Assembly: GCF_005280735.1 (NCBI RefSeq)
Contig: NZ_CP040078.1
Span: 1,674,001-1,738,000, forward strand
From: Trinickia violacea
GTDB lineage: Bacteria; Pseudomonadota; Gammaproteobacteria; Burkholderiales; Burkholderiaceae
DNA length: 64,000 bases
Reading direction: 5' to 3'
Every line of letters starts with the position of its first letter. Positions within the stretch are counted from its first letter, which is position 1. The position numbers and the translations under genes were made by a program. This document shows, piece after piece, positions 45,212 through 54,101 of the stretch. The notes beneath the pieces are model-generated. The model saw only the letters and a program-made list of their open reading frames with translations, had not been told where the DNA came from and searched no databases.

Positions 45212-45967
45212 ATGCTCGCAGAACAACGACACCAATACATCCTGTCGCAATTGACGAAGACCGGCGCGCTGTCGGTGGCTGAACTTGTCCAGGCGCTCAA
45301 CGTTTCGCGCGAGACGATCCGGCGAGATCTCAACGCACTCGCCGAGCGCGGCCTCATCATGACGACGCACGGCGGCGCGCTTGCCGCGGACCGCCGCGAG
45401 CCGAGCCTCGAAGCGCGCGAAGCCGCCAACGCCGCGGCCAAGCGTGCAATCGGCGCGCGTGCGGCCGAGCTGGTGCCGGACGGCGCCGCGCTGATCATCG
45501 ATTCGGGCACGACGACGCACGGAGTGGCGCGCGCGCTCGCCGATCGCCATCAGCTCACGGTCTACACGAACGACTGGCGCATCGCGCAAGTGCTCGCGCG
45601 CCGCAACGGCAACCGCGTGACGCTGCTCGGCGGCGAGCTGTCGGACGACGAGGACGCGACCTTCGGGCTCGACACGGTGCAGCAGCTGGCTCAGTACCAC
45701 GTCGATTTCGCGTTCGTCGGCGCAGGCGGCGTCTCGGCCGAGGCTTATTTGACGGACTACACGCGGATGGCCGCGGAAGTGCGCAGCCGCATGATCGCGT
45801 CGGCGAGCGTCGCGGTGGTCGTCGCCGATCATTCGAAGTTCGGCCGCGTGACGCCCGTGCGGATCAACGGCTTCGAAAACGTCCGCTATCTCGTAACGGA
45901 ACTCGCGCCCGATCGCGCGCTGCGCAAGGCGCTGGCGGCGCGCGGACCGGAGCTGCTGATCGCGTGA
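45212..45967 (+). CDS. DeoR family transcriptional regulator
   Basis: A 251-residue regulator. The N-terminal DeoR helix-turn-helix (LSVAELVQALNVSRETIRRD) is followed by a sugar-phosphate-isomerase-like sensor (IIDSGTTTHGVARAL, LLGGELSDDEDATFG, VADHSKFGRV). The MTTHGGAL hinge is typical. Such proteins sense phosphorylated sugars and repress their catabolic genes. The usual sugar operon is not next to it: the upstream neighbour is UbiB-like and the downstream one an efflux pump. Start at 45212 by family alignment. Confidence 0.88.
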   Translation: MLAEQRHQYILSQLTKTGALSVAELVQALNVSRETIRRDLNALAERGLIMTTHGGALAADRREPSLEAREAANAAAKRAIGARAAELVPDGAALIIDSGTTTHGVARALADRHQLTVYTNDWRIAQVLARRNGNRVTLLGGELSDDEDATFGLDTVQQLAQYHVDFAFVGAGGVSAEAYLTDYTRMAAEVRSRMIASASVAVVVADHSKFGRVTPVRINGFENVRYLVTELAPDRALRKALAARGPELLIA

Positions 45968-46021
45968 CGCGGCTTGAGCGGCGCATCGGCCCATGCATGA
46001 TGTAGCCGTCGCAATCCATCA

Positions 46022-47617
46022 TCAATGCGCGCCGCTCGCATCCCCGCCGCCGCCTTTGCCGGGCCGCGTTATCCAGATCAGCGGGATGATCACGAGGAAG
46101 ATGATCGCCGAGATGTAGAAAATATCGTTGAGGCCCATCATCGCCGCTTGCGTGTTCACCGTGAAATCGAACAGCGCGTGGGCGGTCTGGTCGTTCACGT
46201 TCAAGAGCGATTGCGTCGAGCTCATTTGCTGAGCGAACACCGGATTGGTGGCCGTCGCCTGCTCGGTCAGCCGCGCGTGATGCAGGATCGTGCGGTTGTT
46301 CCACTCGTTGCTGGCAATCGACGTTCCCACTGCCCCGCAGAACACCCGTACGAAGTTCGATAGACCCGCCGCCGCGGGCACCTTGTGCGGAGGCTGTCCG
46401 GCGAGGATGATCGCCGTCAGCGGCACGAAGAAGAGCGCCATCGGAATGCCTTGCAGCAGGGTGGGCAGCACCAGGTGCCAGGTGTCGATCTCGATCACGT
46501 AGTTCGAGCGCATCCAGAACACGATGGCAAAGCCGATGAACGCGAGCGTCGCGATGATGCGGGCGTCGGAGCGCGGCAGCACGCGTCCCATCACCGGCGC
46601 GAGGATCACGGCGAACACGCCGAGCGGCGCGGTGACGAGCCCGGCGTCGACCGAGCGATAGTTCAGATACTCCTGCATCCACTGCGGCAGCAGCACCAGA
46701 TTGCCGAAGAACACGCCGTAGGCCACCGAGATCGCGATCGTGCCGCCCATGAAATTGCGCTGCGAGAAGAGCCGCAGATCGACGATCGGATGCTCCTCGG
46801 TCAGCTCCCACACGAGAAAGAACGCAAAGCAGATGAGCGCCGTGATGCCGAGCCCGACGATGAATGGCGACGAGAACCAGTCGAGATCCTTGCCTTTGTC
46901 GAGCATGATCTGCAGCGACGCGACCCACGCGATCAGCAGCCCGAGGCCGACGACGTCGATCGGCGGCTGCTTGGTCGGGCTCTCGCGCTTGCGGTAGATG
47001 GCCCAGGTCGTGAAGGCCGCGAAGATGCCGACCGGAATGTTGATATAGAAGATCCACGACCAGCTGTAGCTATCGGTGATCCAACCGCCGAGCGCGGGGC
47101 CCGCAATCGGGCCGACGGTGGCGGTCATCGCCCAAAGCGAGAGCGCGACTGACGATTTTTCCTTCGGATACGAGCCGAGCAGGATCGCCTGCGAGAGCGG
47201 GATCAGCGGCCCGGCGACCGCACCTTGCAGCACGCGCGACGCGAGCAGAAACGGCAGGTTCGGCGCGACGCCGCACATCCACGACGACAGCACGAACATC
47301 AGGATCGCGCCGACGAAGAGCTTCACCTGGCCGATGCGCTGCGTGAGCCAGCCGGTCAGCGGAATCGCAACGGCATTGGCCGCGGCGAACACGGTGATGA
47401 CCCAGGTGCCTTCGTCGACCGATACGCCCAGATCGCCGGAGATGGTCGGAATCGCGACGTTGGCGATCGACGTATCGAGCACGTTCATGAACGTCGCGAG
47501 CGCGACGGCAAAGGTGGCGAGCGCGAGCTGGGCGCCCTCGAGCGGCGGTGGCGGCGCGGCGGGGGCTGCGGGCGCGGCGGATGAGGCGGAGGCAGGGCTG
47601 CTCAATCGATTCTCCAT
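46022..47617 (-). CDS. DHA2-type MFS multidrug efflux transporter (EmrB/QacA family)
   Basis: About 531 residues with fourteen membrane spans. Motif A is GWLTQRIGQVKLF, and the antiporter motif C reads GPIAGPALGGWI; LDTSIANVAIPTISGDLG in span 1 is the DHA2 mark. The long loop between the last spans (residues 430-490) is as in EmrB. An Ala/Pro-rich N terminus precedes span 1. No EmrA or TolC partner is adjacent. A 27-bp palindrome just upstream is a likely regulator site. Confidence 0.9.
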   Translation of the reverse strand: MENRLSSPASASSAAPAAPAAPPPPLEGAQLALATFAVALATFMNVLDTSIANVAIPTISGDLGVSVDEGTWVITVFAAANAVAIPLTGWLTQRIGQVKLFVGAILMFVLSSWMCGVAPNLPFLLASRVLQGAVAGPLIPLSQAILLGSYPKEKSSVALSLWAMTATVGPIAGPALGGWITDSYSWSWIFYINIPVGIFAAFTTWAIYRKRESPTKQPPIDVVGLGLLIAWVASLQIMLDKGKDLDWFSSPFIVGLGITALICFAFFLVWELTEEHPIVDLRLFSQRNFMGGTIAISVAYGVFFGNLVLLPQWMQEYLNYRSVDAGLVTAPLGVFAVILAPVMGRVLPRSDARIIATLAFIGFAIVFWMRSNYVIEIDTWHLVLPTLLQGIPMALFFVPLTAIILAGQPPHKVPAAAGLSNFVRVFCGAVGTSIASNEWNNRTILHHARLTEQATATNPVFAQQMSSTQSLLNVNDQTAHALFDFTVNTQAAMMGLNDIFYISAIIFLVIIPLIWITRPGKGGGGDASGAH

Positions 47618-47653
47618 TTCGCAATGGGGAGCGGGCGATGCGCGCGATAGGTG

Positions 47654-47680
47654 GCATGCGGTATGCCAGATACCGCATGC
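47654..47680. promoter_or_regulatory. 27-bp palindrome upstream of the efflux gene
   Basis: Arms GCATGCGGTAT (47654-47664) and ATACCGCATGC (47670-47680) are perfectly complementary around GCCAG. A nested TGGCAT/ATGCCA dyad overlaps it. It lies 37 bp upstream of the efflux ATG, a good operator position; no regulator gene is adjacent. Confidence 0.5.
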
Positions 47681-47863
47681 TGCATGCAGCGAAGCCACTG
47701 AGAATACGCGCTTTCCGCAACGCTTGCTGACGGCCGAAGGCGTGGCGGATGAGGACGGGAGCAGGAACCCGCTGTGGCCGGTTCGAGGCGGTGCCGGCGC
47801 TATGACAGCCGCGCTGAGGCGGGCACGCGTCCGGCAACCCGCAAACGATTGCCCGTTAGTGCG

Positions 47864-47898
47864 AAAGGGACACTAAGGGAACGTAAAGGGACACTAAG
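47864..47898. repeat. Direct repeat of a 14-mer
   Basis: AAAGGGACACTAAG occurs at 47864-47877 and 47885-47898, 21 bp apart (two helix turns), next to the end of the gene at 47894. Purpose unknown. Confidence 0.5.
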
Positions 47899-48187
47899 CG
47901 CTTTCCTGCACGCTCGCGCGTGCGAAGTTGAAATTCGACAGGGCCGCGTCGTTCGAGGAGCCGATCGAGCGCAGATGCTTGCTGCGGATGTTCAGGTAGT
48001 CGCCCAGCGCATGCAGCGCCGAGGGCACGCGCCGCAGGTGCTCGTCCTCGAGCATGACCTGCGTGTCGCTCATTAGCGACGCGAGCAGCTCCAGCGTATC
48101 GGCAACGGCTTCGAAGTCCTTCAACCCGAGCGCGAACTCGGCGGTTTCGACCAGCGTGTAGTCGCTGGGATAGGCGGCATTTCCCAT
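47894..48187 (-). CDS. Small hypothetical protein, 97 residues
   Basis: A helical cytoplasmic protein (YTLVETAEFALGLKDFEAVA, LRRVPSALHALGDYLNIRSK). Purines precede the ATG and composition is protein-like. Its length and pattern resemble small Burkholderiaceae proteins of unknown role. It is on the same strand as the symporter gene upstream, 83 bp away. Confidence 0.6.
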   Translation of the reverse strand: MGNAAYPSDYTLVETAEFALGLKDFEAVADTLELLASLMSDTQVMLEDEHLRRVPSALHALGDYLNIRSKHLRSIGSSNDAALSNFNFARASVQESA

Positions 48188-48270
48188 GATCGCTTGCTCC
48201 GCTCAATAGATGGGCTGGACAAAAGGGGGGCCGGGCTTCCGGCATTCGGCGCGTGCGTCGCGGGGGCGGC

Positions 48271-49530
48271 TCACGCGTCGCTTCCGATGGCCCCCAGATT
48301 GTCGAGAAGTTCGTCCTGCGCGAGTTCGGGGTAGGGCTCGCCGGACATCCGCATCGCGACCGCCGTGGCGACGGTGCTTGCGTAGACGTTCAGCGCGGTG
48401 CGGCCCATGTCGAAGAAGGCGTCGATGCCGAGAATCAGCACGACGGCTTCGGCAGGCAAACCGATGGCCGACAGGATGACGGTGATCGCCACGATCGCAC
48501 CGGACGGCACGTTGGCGGCGCCGTCGATCGTGATGATCGTGAGGATGGCGATCGTGAAGAGCAGCGGCCAGCTCCAGGTCAGGTGATACGCGTCCGCGAG
48601 GTAGCCGACCGCCAGCGCGGTATAGAGCACCGCGCCGTCGCGGTTGAAGATGTACGACAGCGGCAGGATTGTCGACGCAACGGATTTCGGCACGCCCATC
48701 TCGGTCAGCCGTTTCAGGTGAACGGGGAACGTGATTTCCGAGGACCGCGTCGTGAACGCGAGAATCAGCGGTTCGCTGACGCGCTTGATCACCGCGGCCG
48801 GCGACAGGCCGATCGACTTGACGATCAGCGTGAGCAGCAGCGCCAGGATCGCCATCCCGAGATACGCGACGCCGAGCAGCTTGAGCAACGGCAGGATCGC
48901 GGTCAGCCCCTTGGCGCCGAGCATCGACGCGAGCCCCGCGAAGATCGCGAGCGGCGAGAGCGCGATGATCCACTCGGTCATCTTGAAGAGGGCGCCGAGC
49001 AGCGACTCGACCACCGCGATGAACGGCGCCGCGCGCTCTTCGATCGTGGACAACGCCGAGCCGAGCAGCACGCCGAACACGAGCACGGGCAGCGCGTTGC
49101 CGGATGCCAGCGCGCCGACGATGTTGGTCGGCACCATGTCGACGAGGAAGTTGGTCCAGTCGATGCTGCCCGCGAGGTTCTTCGGCATCGCGGCCGTTTG
49201 CGTCATGGCCGCGTTGAGACCCGGCCGGAAGAACATGTTCAAGCCGAGGCCGAGCGCGCTGGCAATGAGCGTCATCAGCACGAAGAAGGCGATGCTGAAC
49301 AGGACGGTCTTGCCGAGACGGCTGCGTTGCACGCCGAGCCGGAACACGCCGACCGTCACCGAGAGCAGGATCAGCGGCATGACGACCATCTTGATCGCGT
49401 GTCCGAACATCGTGGCAAGAAACGCGAGCTTGGTGCCGGCCGACGGCGCGAAGATGCCGAACAGAACGCCCAGTACGAGCCCGGCGAGCATTTGCACGGG
49501 CATGGAGATGCGTTTACGCGGTTGATTCAT
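48271..49530 (-). CDS. Dicarboxylate/amino-acid:cation symporter (DAACS)
   Basis: A 419-residue transporter of the GltP/DctA family. It has eight spans, the Ser-rich hairpin near TRSSEITFPVHL, the NRDGAVLY segment of TM7 and the DGAANVPSGAI block, together forming the substrate and sodium sites. The start at 49530, behind GAGGCG, overlaps the end of the GntR gene by 17 bp, so the regulator and transporter form one operon. The ligand is a C4-dicarboxylate or acidic amino acid; sequence alone does not decide. Confidence 0.9.
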   Translation of the reverse strand: MNQPRKRISMPVQMLAGLVLGVLFGIFAPSAGTKLAFLATMFGHAIKMVVMPLILLSVTVGVFRLGVQRSRLGKTVLFSIAFFVLMTLIASALGLGLNMFFRPGLNAAMTQTAAMPKNLAGSIDWTNFLVDMVPTNIVGALASGNALPVLVFGVLLGSALSTIEERAAPFIAVVESLLGALFKMTEWIIALSPLAIFAGLASMLGAKGLTAILPLLKLLGVAYLGMAILALLLTLIVKSIGLSPAAVIKRVSEPLILAFTTRSSEITFPVHLKRLTEMGVPKSVASTILPLSYIFNRDGAVLYTALAVGYLADAYHLTWSWPLLFTIAILTIITIDGAANVPSGAIVAITVILSAIGLPAEAVVLILGIDAFFDMGRTALNVYASTVATAVAMRMSGEPYPELAQDELLDNLGAIGSDA

Positions 49531-50191
49531 GTTCGCCTCGGATGATTTTGATTCGTGCGTCGGTGCCGTCGATGATGTGGTTCCACATGTGCCGCCGTGC
49601 CGCTTCGGGGTCCTTGGCGCGGATCGCCGCGTAAATCTCGAGGTGCTCCAGCGTGCCCCGGCGGACCGTCCCCACATCGCTGCGCTGCAGCTCGTTGAGC
49701 GCGAGCCCGGTCTGCACGCGCAGCATTCTGTATGTGGTATACAAACGCTCGTTTTTTGAGGCCGCGAACATTTCCTGATGGAACACCCAGCCGATCCGCT
49801 GTTCGACCATCACGTCGGCCGAGTCGTCGTCGATCAGCTGCTGTAGTTGCTCGGCGGCCTGGGTCAGTCCTGAGGTCGCCCCGTTGACCGCGGCGAGGTA
49901 GGCGGCCGTGCTTTCCAGCGCAAGCCGGACTTCGAAGATTTCGCGCAGGTCGTCGAACGTCGGGGCGGCGACATAGGTCCCTTTCCGCGGGACGACTTCG
50001 ACCAATCCTTCGACCACCAGCCGCTGTATCGCGGAACGCACGGGCGTGTGGCCGAGCATCAGCTCGTCGGCCATGTTCCGCGGCGAAACCGGACGGCCCG
50101 GCGCAAGGCGGCCATCGAGGATGCGAGAGCGGATCTGGACATAGGCCGCCTGCGTGTCGGATTGATCATTCACGAGCATCTGAGATCTCAA
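49514..50191 (-). CDS. GntR family regulator, FCD subgroup
   Basis: A 225-residue regulator. The winged helix lies at residues 15-75 (ILDGRLAPGRPVSPRNMADE and HTPVRSAIQRLVVEGLVEVV). The all-helical FCD sensor follows (residues 85-220, FEVRLALESTAAYLA), with Asp and His residues able to hold a metal and an organic acid. Its end overlaps the symporter start, so it probably controls uptake of the same acid in response to it. Confidence 0.9.
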   Translation of the reverse strand: MRSQMLVNDQSDTQAAYVQIRSRILDGRLAPGRPVSPRNMADELMLGHTPVRSAIQRLVVEGLVEVVPRKGTYVAAPTFDDLREIFEVRLALESTAAYLAAVNGATSGLTQAAEQLQQLIDDDSADVMVEQRIGWVFHQEMFAASKNERLYTTYRMLRVQTGLALNELQRSDVGTVRRGTLEHLEIYAAIRAKDPEAARRHMWNHIIDGTDARIKIIRGEHESTA

Positions 50192-50464
50192 GATTCTTAA
50201 ATAACCAAACTGAAATTAAGACGAGTCCGAGAATACTCAGTCGTGTTGAGTTGCACACCTGTCAGATTTATGAGGTATCAGGCCGAACATCGGCCTCGGG
50301 ATGCTTTGAGTGTTGCGTAGCGAACAAAGACTGGGTAGCGTGCACGCTTCGGGCCCGCTATTAGCGGGAACAGGCCCGAACGGTTCGACCTCGGCACGCG
50401 ATGAGAACAAAAGCAGTCGAATACAGAATCCGTCGATCCATTGCCACGGGGATAGCTCCGACTC

Positions 50465-50950
50465 ATGTCCGACCATCACATGCTTTTCTCTGTCTGCTCC
50501 GTTTCCGCGGAGCAGGTGTTTCCGCTGCGAAGCGAAGTCTTGCTGGACGGCAAGGCCGAATCGTGCCGCTTCCGCCACGACGAAAACGACTCGACCTTGC
50601 ATCTGGCGGTCTACCGCAACGAGAGGATCGTTGCGGTCGCAACCATATGCCAGGAATCGCTGCCCGGCTCCGAGAGGCACGATGAGTGGCGACTGCGCGG
50701 GGTTGCCGTCGAAGCGAGGTTGCGGGGCTATGGTTTGGGCCGGCTCCTGGTCAAGCTGTGTCTCGACCACGCGCAGAATGAGGGCGGGCGGCTCGCTTGG
50801 TGTACGGCGAGAGAGTCCGCGCGCGGTTTCTACGAGACGCTGGGATTCGCCTCTTCCGCGCCGCCATTTCAACTGCCGTCGCGCGGCGACGTGCTTTTCC
50901 ACGAAATGCACTACGTTCTGCCGGTCGAGGCCGTATCGAAAACCGGCTGA
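50465..50950 (+). CDS. GNAT family N-acetyltransferase
   Basis: A 161-residue protein. The acetyl-CoA pocket is RLRGVAVEARLRGYGLGRLL (motif A, Q/RxxGxG/A form). The C-terminal ARESARGFYETLGF is motif B. It transfers acetyl groups to an amine, but the target is unknown. Plus strand, divergent from gntR; behind it lies a 13-bp tandem repeat. Confidence 0.85.
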   Translation: MSDHHMLFSVCSVSAEQVFPLRSEVLLDGKAESCRFRHDENDSTLHLAVYRNERIVAVATICQESLPGSERHDEWRLRGVAVEARLRGYGLGRLLVKLCLDHAQNEGGRLAWCTARESARGFYETLGFASSAPPFQLPSRGDVLFHEMHYVLPVEAVSKTG

Positions 50951-50966
50951 GACGCTGCCTCCGACC

Positions 50967-51057
50967 GCTGTCAAATGCGGCTTTCAAATACGGCTGTCAA
51001 ATACGGCTGTCAAATACGGCTGTCAAATACGGCTGTCAAATACGGCCGTCACATACC
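50967..51057. repeat. Seven tandem copies of a 13-bp unit
   Basis: The unit GCTGTCAAATACG is repeated head to tail from 50967 to 51057. Copies 3 to 6 are identical; the first, second and last carry changes. It lies between the GNAT stop and the hydrolase start at 51167. The period of 13 makes it frame-breaking, so it is not coding by design. A slippage-prone minisatellite or a cluster of protein sites is possible. Confidence 0.9.
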
Positions 51058-51166
51058 GGTCACACACACGAATCGCCAACCCGGCGTATGCTCCCGGCTG
51101 TGCGCAACATCCCGCCGTCTGCGGGGTGGCTTGTCTACCCCCGAAGGGGCTGCCCGGGAGATTCCA

Positions 51167-51874
51167 ATGGACTGGAACCGATTCGAACACGGCTGGCGCC
51201 GCGCTCCGCTCGAGGGCCCGGCGCAGTCGCTCGTCGTGCTGCTGCACGGTGTAGGCGGCAGCGCGCTCGACCTCCTGCCGCTCGCCGACTCCTGGTGCCA
51301 GGCCTTGCCCGACACGGCCTTCGCATCGCTCGACGGCAGCGAGGCGTTCGACGGCGGCGCGGGCGGCCGTCAATGGTTCAGCCGGCGCGAGATCGACGAG
51401 TTGCGCCGTCCGTTGCGCGTCGCCAATGCGTATCCGGCGCTGCATCGCATGCTGAGCGGCGAACTCGCGCGCTACGAGCTGGATTTCGATTGCCTTGCGA
51501 TCGTCGGCTTTTCGCAAGGTTCGATCATGGCGCTGCATCACGTAGCGACGAATTCCGCCGGCGCGGCGGCCGTGGTCGCCTATTCGGGCCGGCTCGCGTC
51601 GCCGGTCGGGCAGCGGTGCCGTGCGTCCATCACGCTCGTGCACGGCACCGACGACGACGTCATCCCCGTGCTCGAACTCGAGCGCGCCGCGCACGCGTTC
51701 AGCGACGCCGGCTGCGCGGTCGAGGCGTATGCGCTGCCTTCCGTCGGCCACACGATCTCCAGTGACGGCGCGCTGCTCGGACGCGACGCGCTGGTGCGCG
51801 CGCTCGTCGAGCGCCCGCGCGTGCTTGCCCACTTGCGCAGCAAAACCGCCATCGGCGCCCATAAAACGCTCTGA
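51167..51874 (+). CDS. Alpha/beta hydrolase (carboxylesterase/phospholipase type)
   Basis: A 235-residue cytoplasmic esterase. The HGVGG oxyanion loop is at residues 27-31, nucleophile Ser116 in GFSQGS, the acid in HGTDDDVIP (Asp162-164) and His195 in VGHTIS. This matches the small carboxylesterase/lysophospholipase family. GGGAG precedes the ATG at 51167; an open frame upstream only reads through the 13-bp repeat. Likely substrates are short acyl esters. Confidence 0.88.
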   Translation: MDWNRFEHGWRRAPLEGPAQSLVVLLHGVGGSALDLLPLADSWCQALPDTAFASLDGSEAFDGGAGGRQWFSRREIDELRRPLRVANAYPALHRMLSGELARYELDFDCLAIVGFSQGSIMALHHVATNSAGAAAVVAYSGRLASPVGQRCRASITLVHGTDDDVIPVLELERAAHAFSDAGCAVEAYALPSVGHTISSDGALLGRDALVRALVERPRVLAHLRSKTAIGAHKTL

Positions 51875-52069
51875 CGTGCGCGAGAAAATCGCTAGCGTTC
51901 ACCAATTGTTCTGAACATTGGGTTTTCCCTGGCCTAAAGTTATGGCGAGGGATGCCGTAATTCGCTTATCGGCAGGGTGGATGTAGACCCTTCGGCCCGC
52001 GGCGGCGGGTAGCCTGCACGACGCAACAACAATCAGGCCGCTGGCGAGCGAGTTACTTCAGAGGCTACG

Positions 52070-53110
52070 ATGTCGCACACACCATTCTTTGGACGATTGT
52101 TCCAGCAAAGCGTCGCGGTCGACCTCGGCACGGCAAACACGCTCATTTACATGCGCGACAAGGGCATCGTGCTGAATGAGCCTTCCGTGGTGTGCTTCCA
52201 GAAGCACGGCATGCCGGGGCCCGGATACGCGCGCATCGCGGCGGTGGGCACGCAGGCCAAGCAATTGCTCGGGCGCTCGCCCCTCAACCTCGAAGCCGTG
52301 CGGCCGATGCAGCACGGCGTGATCGCCAATTTCCCCGCAGCCGAGCAGATGTTCCGCGAATTCGTCGACATGGCGCAGCTGCGCTCGCTCTTCGTGCGGC
52401 GCGCCGAGTTCACGGTTTGCGTGCCGTCGAATGCGACCGACGTCGAGCGCCGCGCGATCCGCGAAGCGGCAATGGCGGCGGGCGCGTCGAAGGTCAACCT
52501 CATCAGCGAATCGCTTGCCGCCGCGGTCGGCGCAGGGCTGCCGGTCGGACAGGCACGCGGTTCGATGGTCGTCGCCGTCGGCGGCGGCACGACCGAGGTC
52601 GGTGTGATCGCGCTTGGGGGCGTGGTCTACAAGGGCTCGGTTCGCGTCGGCGGTGATCAATTCGACTCGGCGATCATCAACCACGTGCGCAACCTGTATG
52701 GCGTCGTGCTCGGCGACCAGACGGCGGAGTACGTGAAGAAAACCATCGGCACGGCCACCTACGACGTTCCGCAAGAAACGATGCGGGCGACCGGGCGCAG
52801 TCTCGAGGATGGCTTGCCGCGCACGATCGAATTGTCCAATCACGACGTCGCTGATGCGCTCGCCGTGCCGCTCAAGCAAGTGATCGGCGCGGTGAAGGCG
52901 GCGCTCGAAAATGCGCCACCCGAGCTCGTGACCGATATCGCCGACACCGGCATCGTCCTGGCCGGCGGCGGGGCGCTGCTCGCGAATCTCGACCGGCGGC
53001 TCGTCGCGGAGACGGGGTTGGAGGTGCGCGTCGCGGACGAGCCGCTGACCTGCGCCGTGCGCGGGGCCGGCGCCGCGGCAGAACGGGTCGATATGGGCGC
53101 GTTCGAGTAA
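52070..53110 (+). CDS. MreB paralog with altered phosphate-2 loop
   Basis: A 346-residue bacterial actin. Phosphate-1 loop AVDLGTANTLIYM keeps Asp18, ERRAIREAA is intact, and GIVLAGGGALLANLDRRL is the adenosine motif. In canonical MreB the phosphate-2 loop reads VVDIGGGTTEV; here it is VVAVGGGTTEV, so the conserved Asp (Asp165 in E. coli) is Ala169. The EEP motif reads SES, with its Glu147 retained. The N terminus FGRLFQQS lacks a clear amphipathic helix. No mreC or mreD follows, so this is not the rod operon copy. It should bind ATP but hydrolyse it poorly, and may co-polymerise with the main MreB. Confidence 0.88.
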   Translation: MSHTPFFGRLFQQSVAVDLGTANTLIYMRDKGIVLNEPSVVCFQKHGMPGPGYARIAAVGTQAKQLLGRSPLNLEAVRPMQHGVIANFPAAEQMFREFVDMAQLRSLFVRRAEFTVCVPSNATDVERRAIREAAMAAGASKVNLISESLAAAVGAGLPVGQARGSMVVAVGGGTTEVGVIALGGVVYKGSVRVGGDQFDSAIINHVRNLYGVVLGDQTAEYVKKTIGTATYDVPQETMRATGRSLEDGLPRTIELSNHDVADALAVPLKQVIGAVKAALENAPPELVTDIADTGIVLAGGGALLANLDRRLVAETGLEVRVADEPLTCAVRGAGAAAERVDMGAFE

Positions 53111-53187
53111 GCGGCTGCGTTTTCCGGCGAAGCGGTGCTACCATCGCGGCTCTCAGCCGTTGCTCTCCCGATCTCCCGCATCGCCCC

Positions 53188-54054
53188 ATGCCAGCCATCA
53201 GCCAACTCATCGTCTATCCGATCAAGTCTTGCGCCGGAATCGCGTTCGATACCGTCCGTCTGCTGCCGTATGGCCTCGAATACGACCGCAACTGGATGCT
53301 CGTCGACGCGGCAGGCCGATTCATCACGCAGCGTACGTTTCCGCGGCTCGCGCTCGTCAAGGTCGAGATCGGCGCATCCGAGCTCATCGTTTCGGCGCCA
53401 GGCATGGATGCATTGCGCACGCCGCTCTCGGCTGACGATTTGCAAGGGGCTCCGGTCGTCAAAGCAACGGTCTGGCGCGATACGGTCGCCGCGTTCGATA
53501 CGGGGCCCGATACGGCCCGCTGGTTTTCGGCGTTTCTCGGCACGCCGGTGCGGCTCGTGCGTTTCGATCCGTCGGCGCTGCGCCTTGCGATCCGCACGTG
53601 GACCGGCGACATCGACGTGCCGACCCGCTTCGCCGACGGCTACCCGCTGCTCGTGATCAGTCAGGCATCGCTCGACGACTTGAACGAGCGGCTCACGCGC
53701 AAAGGCGCGACCGCGATTCCGATGAACCGCTTTCGTCCCAACATCGTCGTGACGGGGCTGGAGGCGTACGAAGAGGACTACGTCGAGACGTTGCGCTGCG
53801 AAGGCGGCGACGCAATCGAGTTGCGCGTGGTGAAGCCGTGCGCGCGCTGCCCGATGCCGACCATCGATCAGGCGACCGGCGCGCCCGATCCGCAATGGCC
53901 GAACGAGCCCACCGACACGATGAGCGCCTATCGCGCGAACAGCCGGCTCGACGGCGCGCTGACGTTCGGCCAGAACGCGATCGTGATCGCCGGCGCCGGC
54001 GCGCACCTCGCGGTCGGGCAAAGCCTCGACGCGGAGCTGGGCTTCGGCGACTAG
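53188..54054 (+). CDS. MOSC domain protein (YcbX-like, N- and C-terminal MOSC)
   Basis: A 288-residue protein. The MOSC_N beta-barrel (residues 1-120, QLIVYPIKSCAGIAFDTVRL) is followed by a MOSC domain with the conserved Cys in VVKPCARCPMPTID. These proteins bind the molybdenum cofactor and reduce N-hydroxylated compounds with a flavin reductase partner. The C-terminal ferredoxin of E. coli YcbX is absent, so a separate electron donor is needed. Followed 47 bp later by a hydrolase. Confidence 0.88.
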   Translation: MPAISQLIVYPIKSCAGIAFDTVRLLPYGLEYDRNWMLVDAAGRFITQRTFPRLALVKVEIGASELIVSAPGMDALRTPLSADDLQGAPVVKATVWRDTVAAFDTGPDTARWFSAFLGTPVRLVRFDPSALRLAIRTWTGDIDVPTRFADGYPLLVISQASLDDLNERLTRKGATAIPMNRFRPNIVVTGLEAYEEDYVETLRCEGGDAIELRVVKPCARCPMPTIDQATGAPDPQWPNEPTDTMSAYRANSRLDGALTFGQNAIVIAGAGAHLAVGQSLDAELGFGD

Positions 54055-54101
54055 CACGCTCACCGCTTTGCTTTAATCGAACCTCTACGTCCCCGCGAAA
54101 A

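Noticed and set aside
50967..51057. CRISPR-like array
   Set aside because: The 13-bp units abut with no spacers between them, and no cas gene is present.
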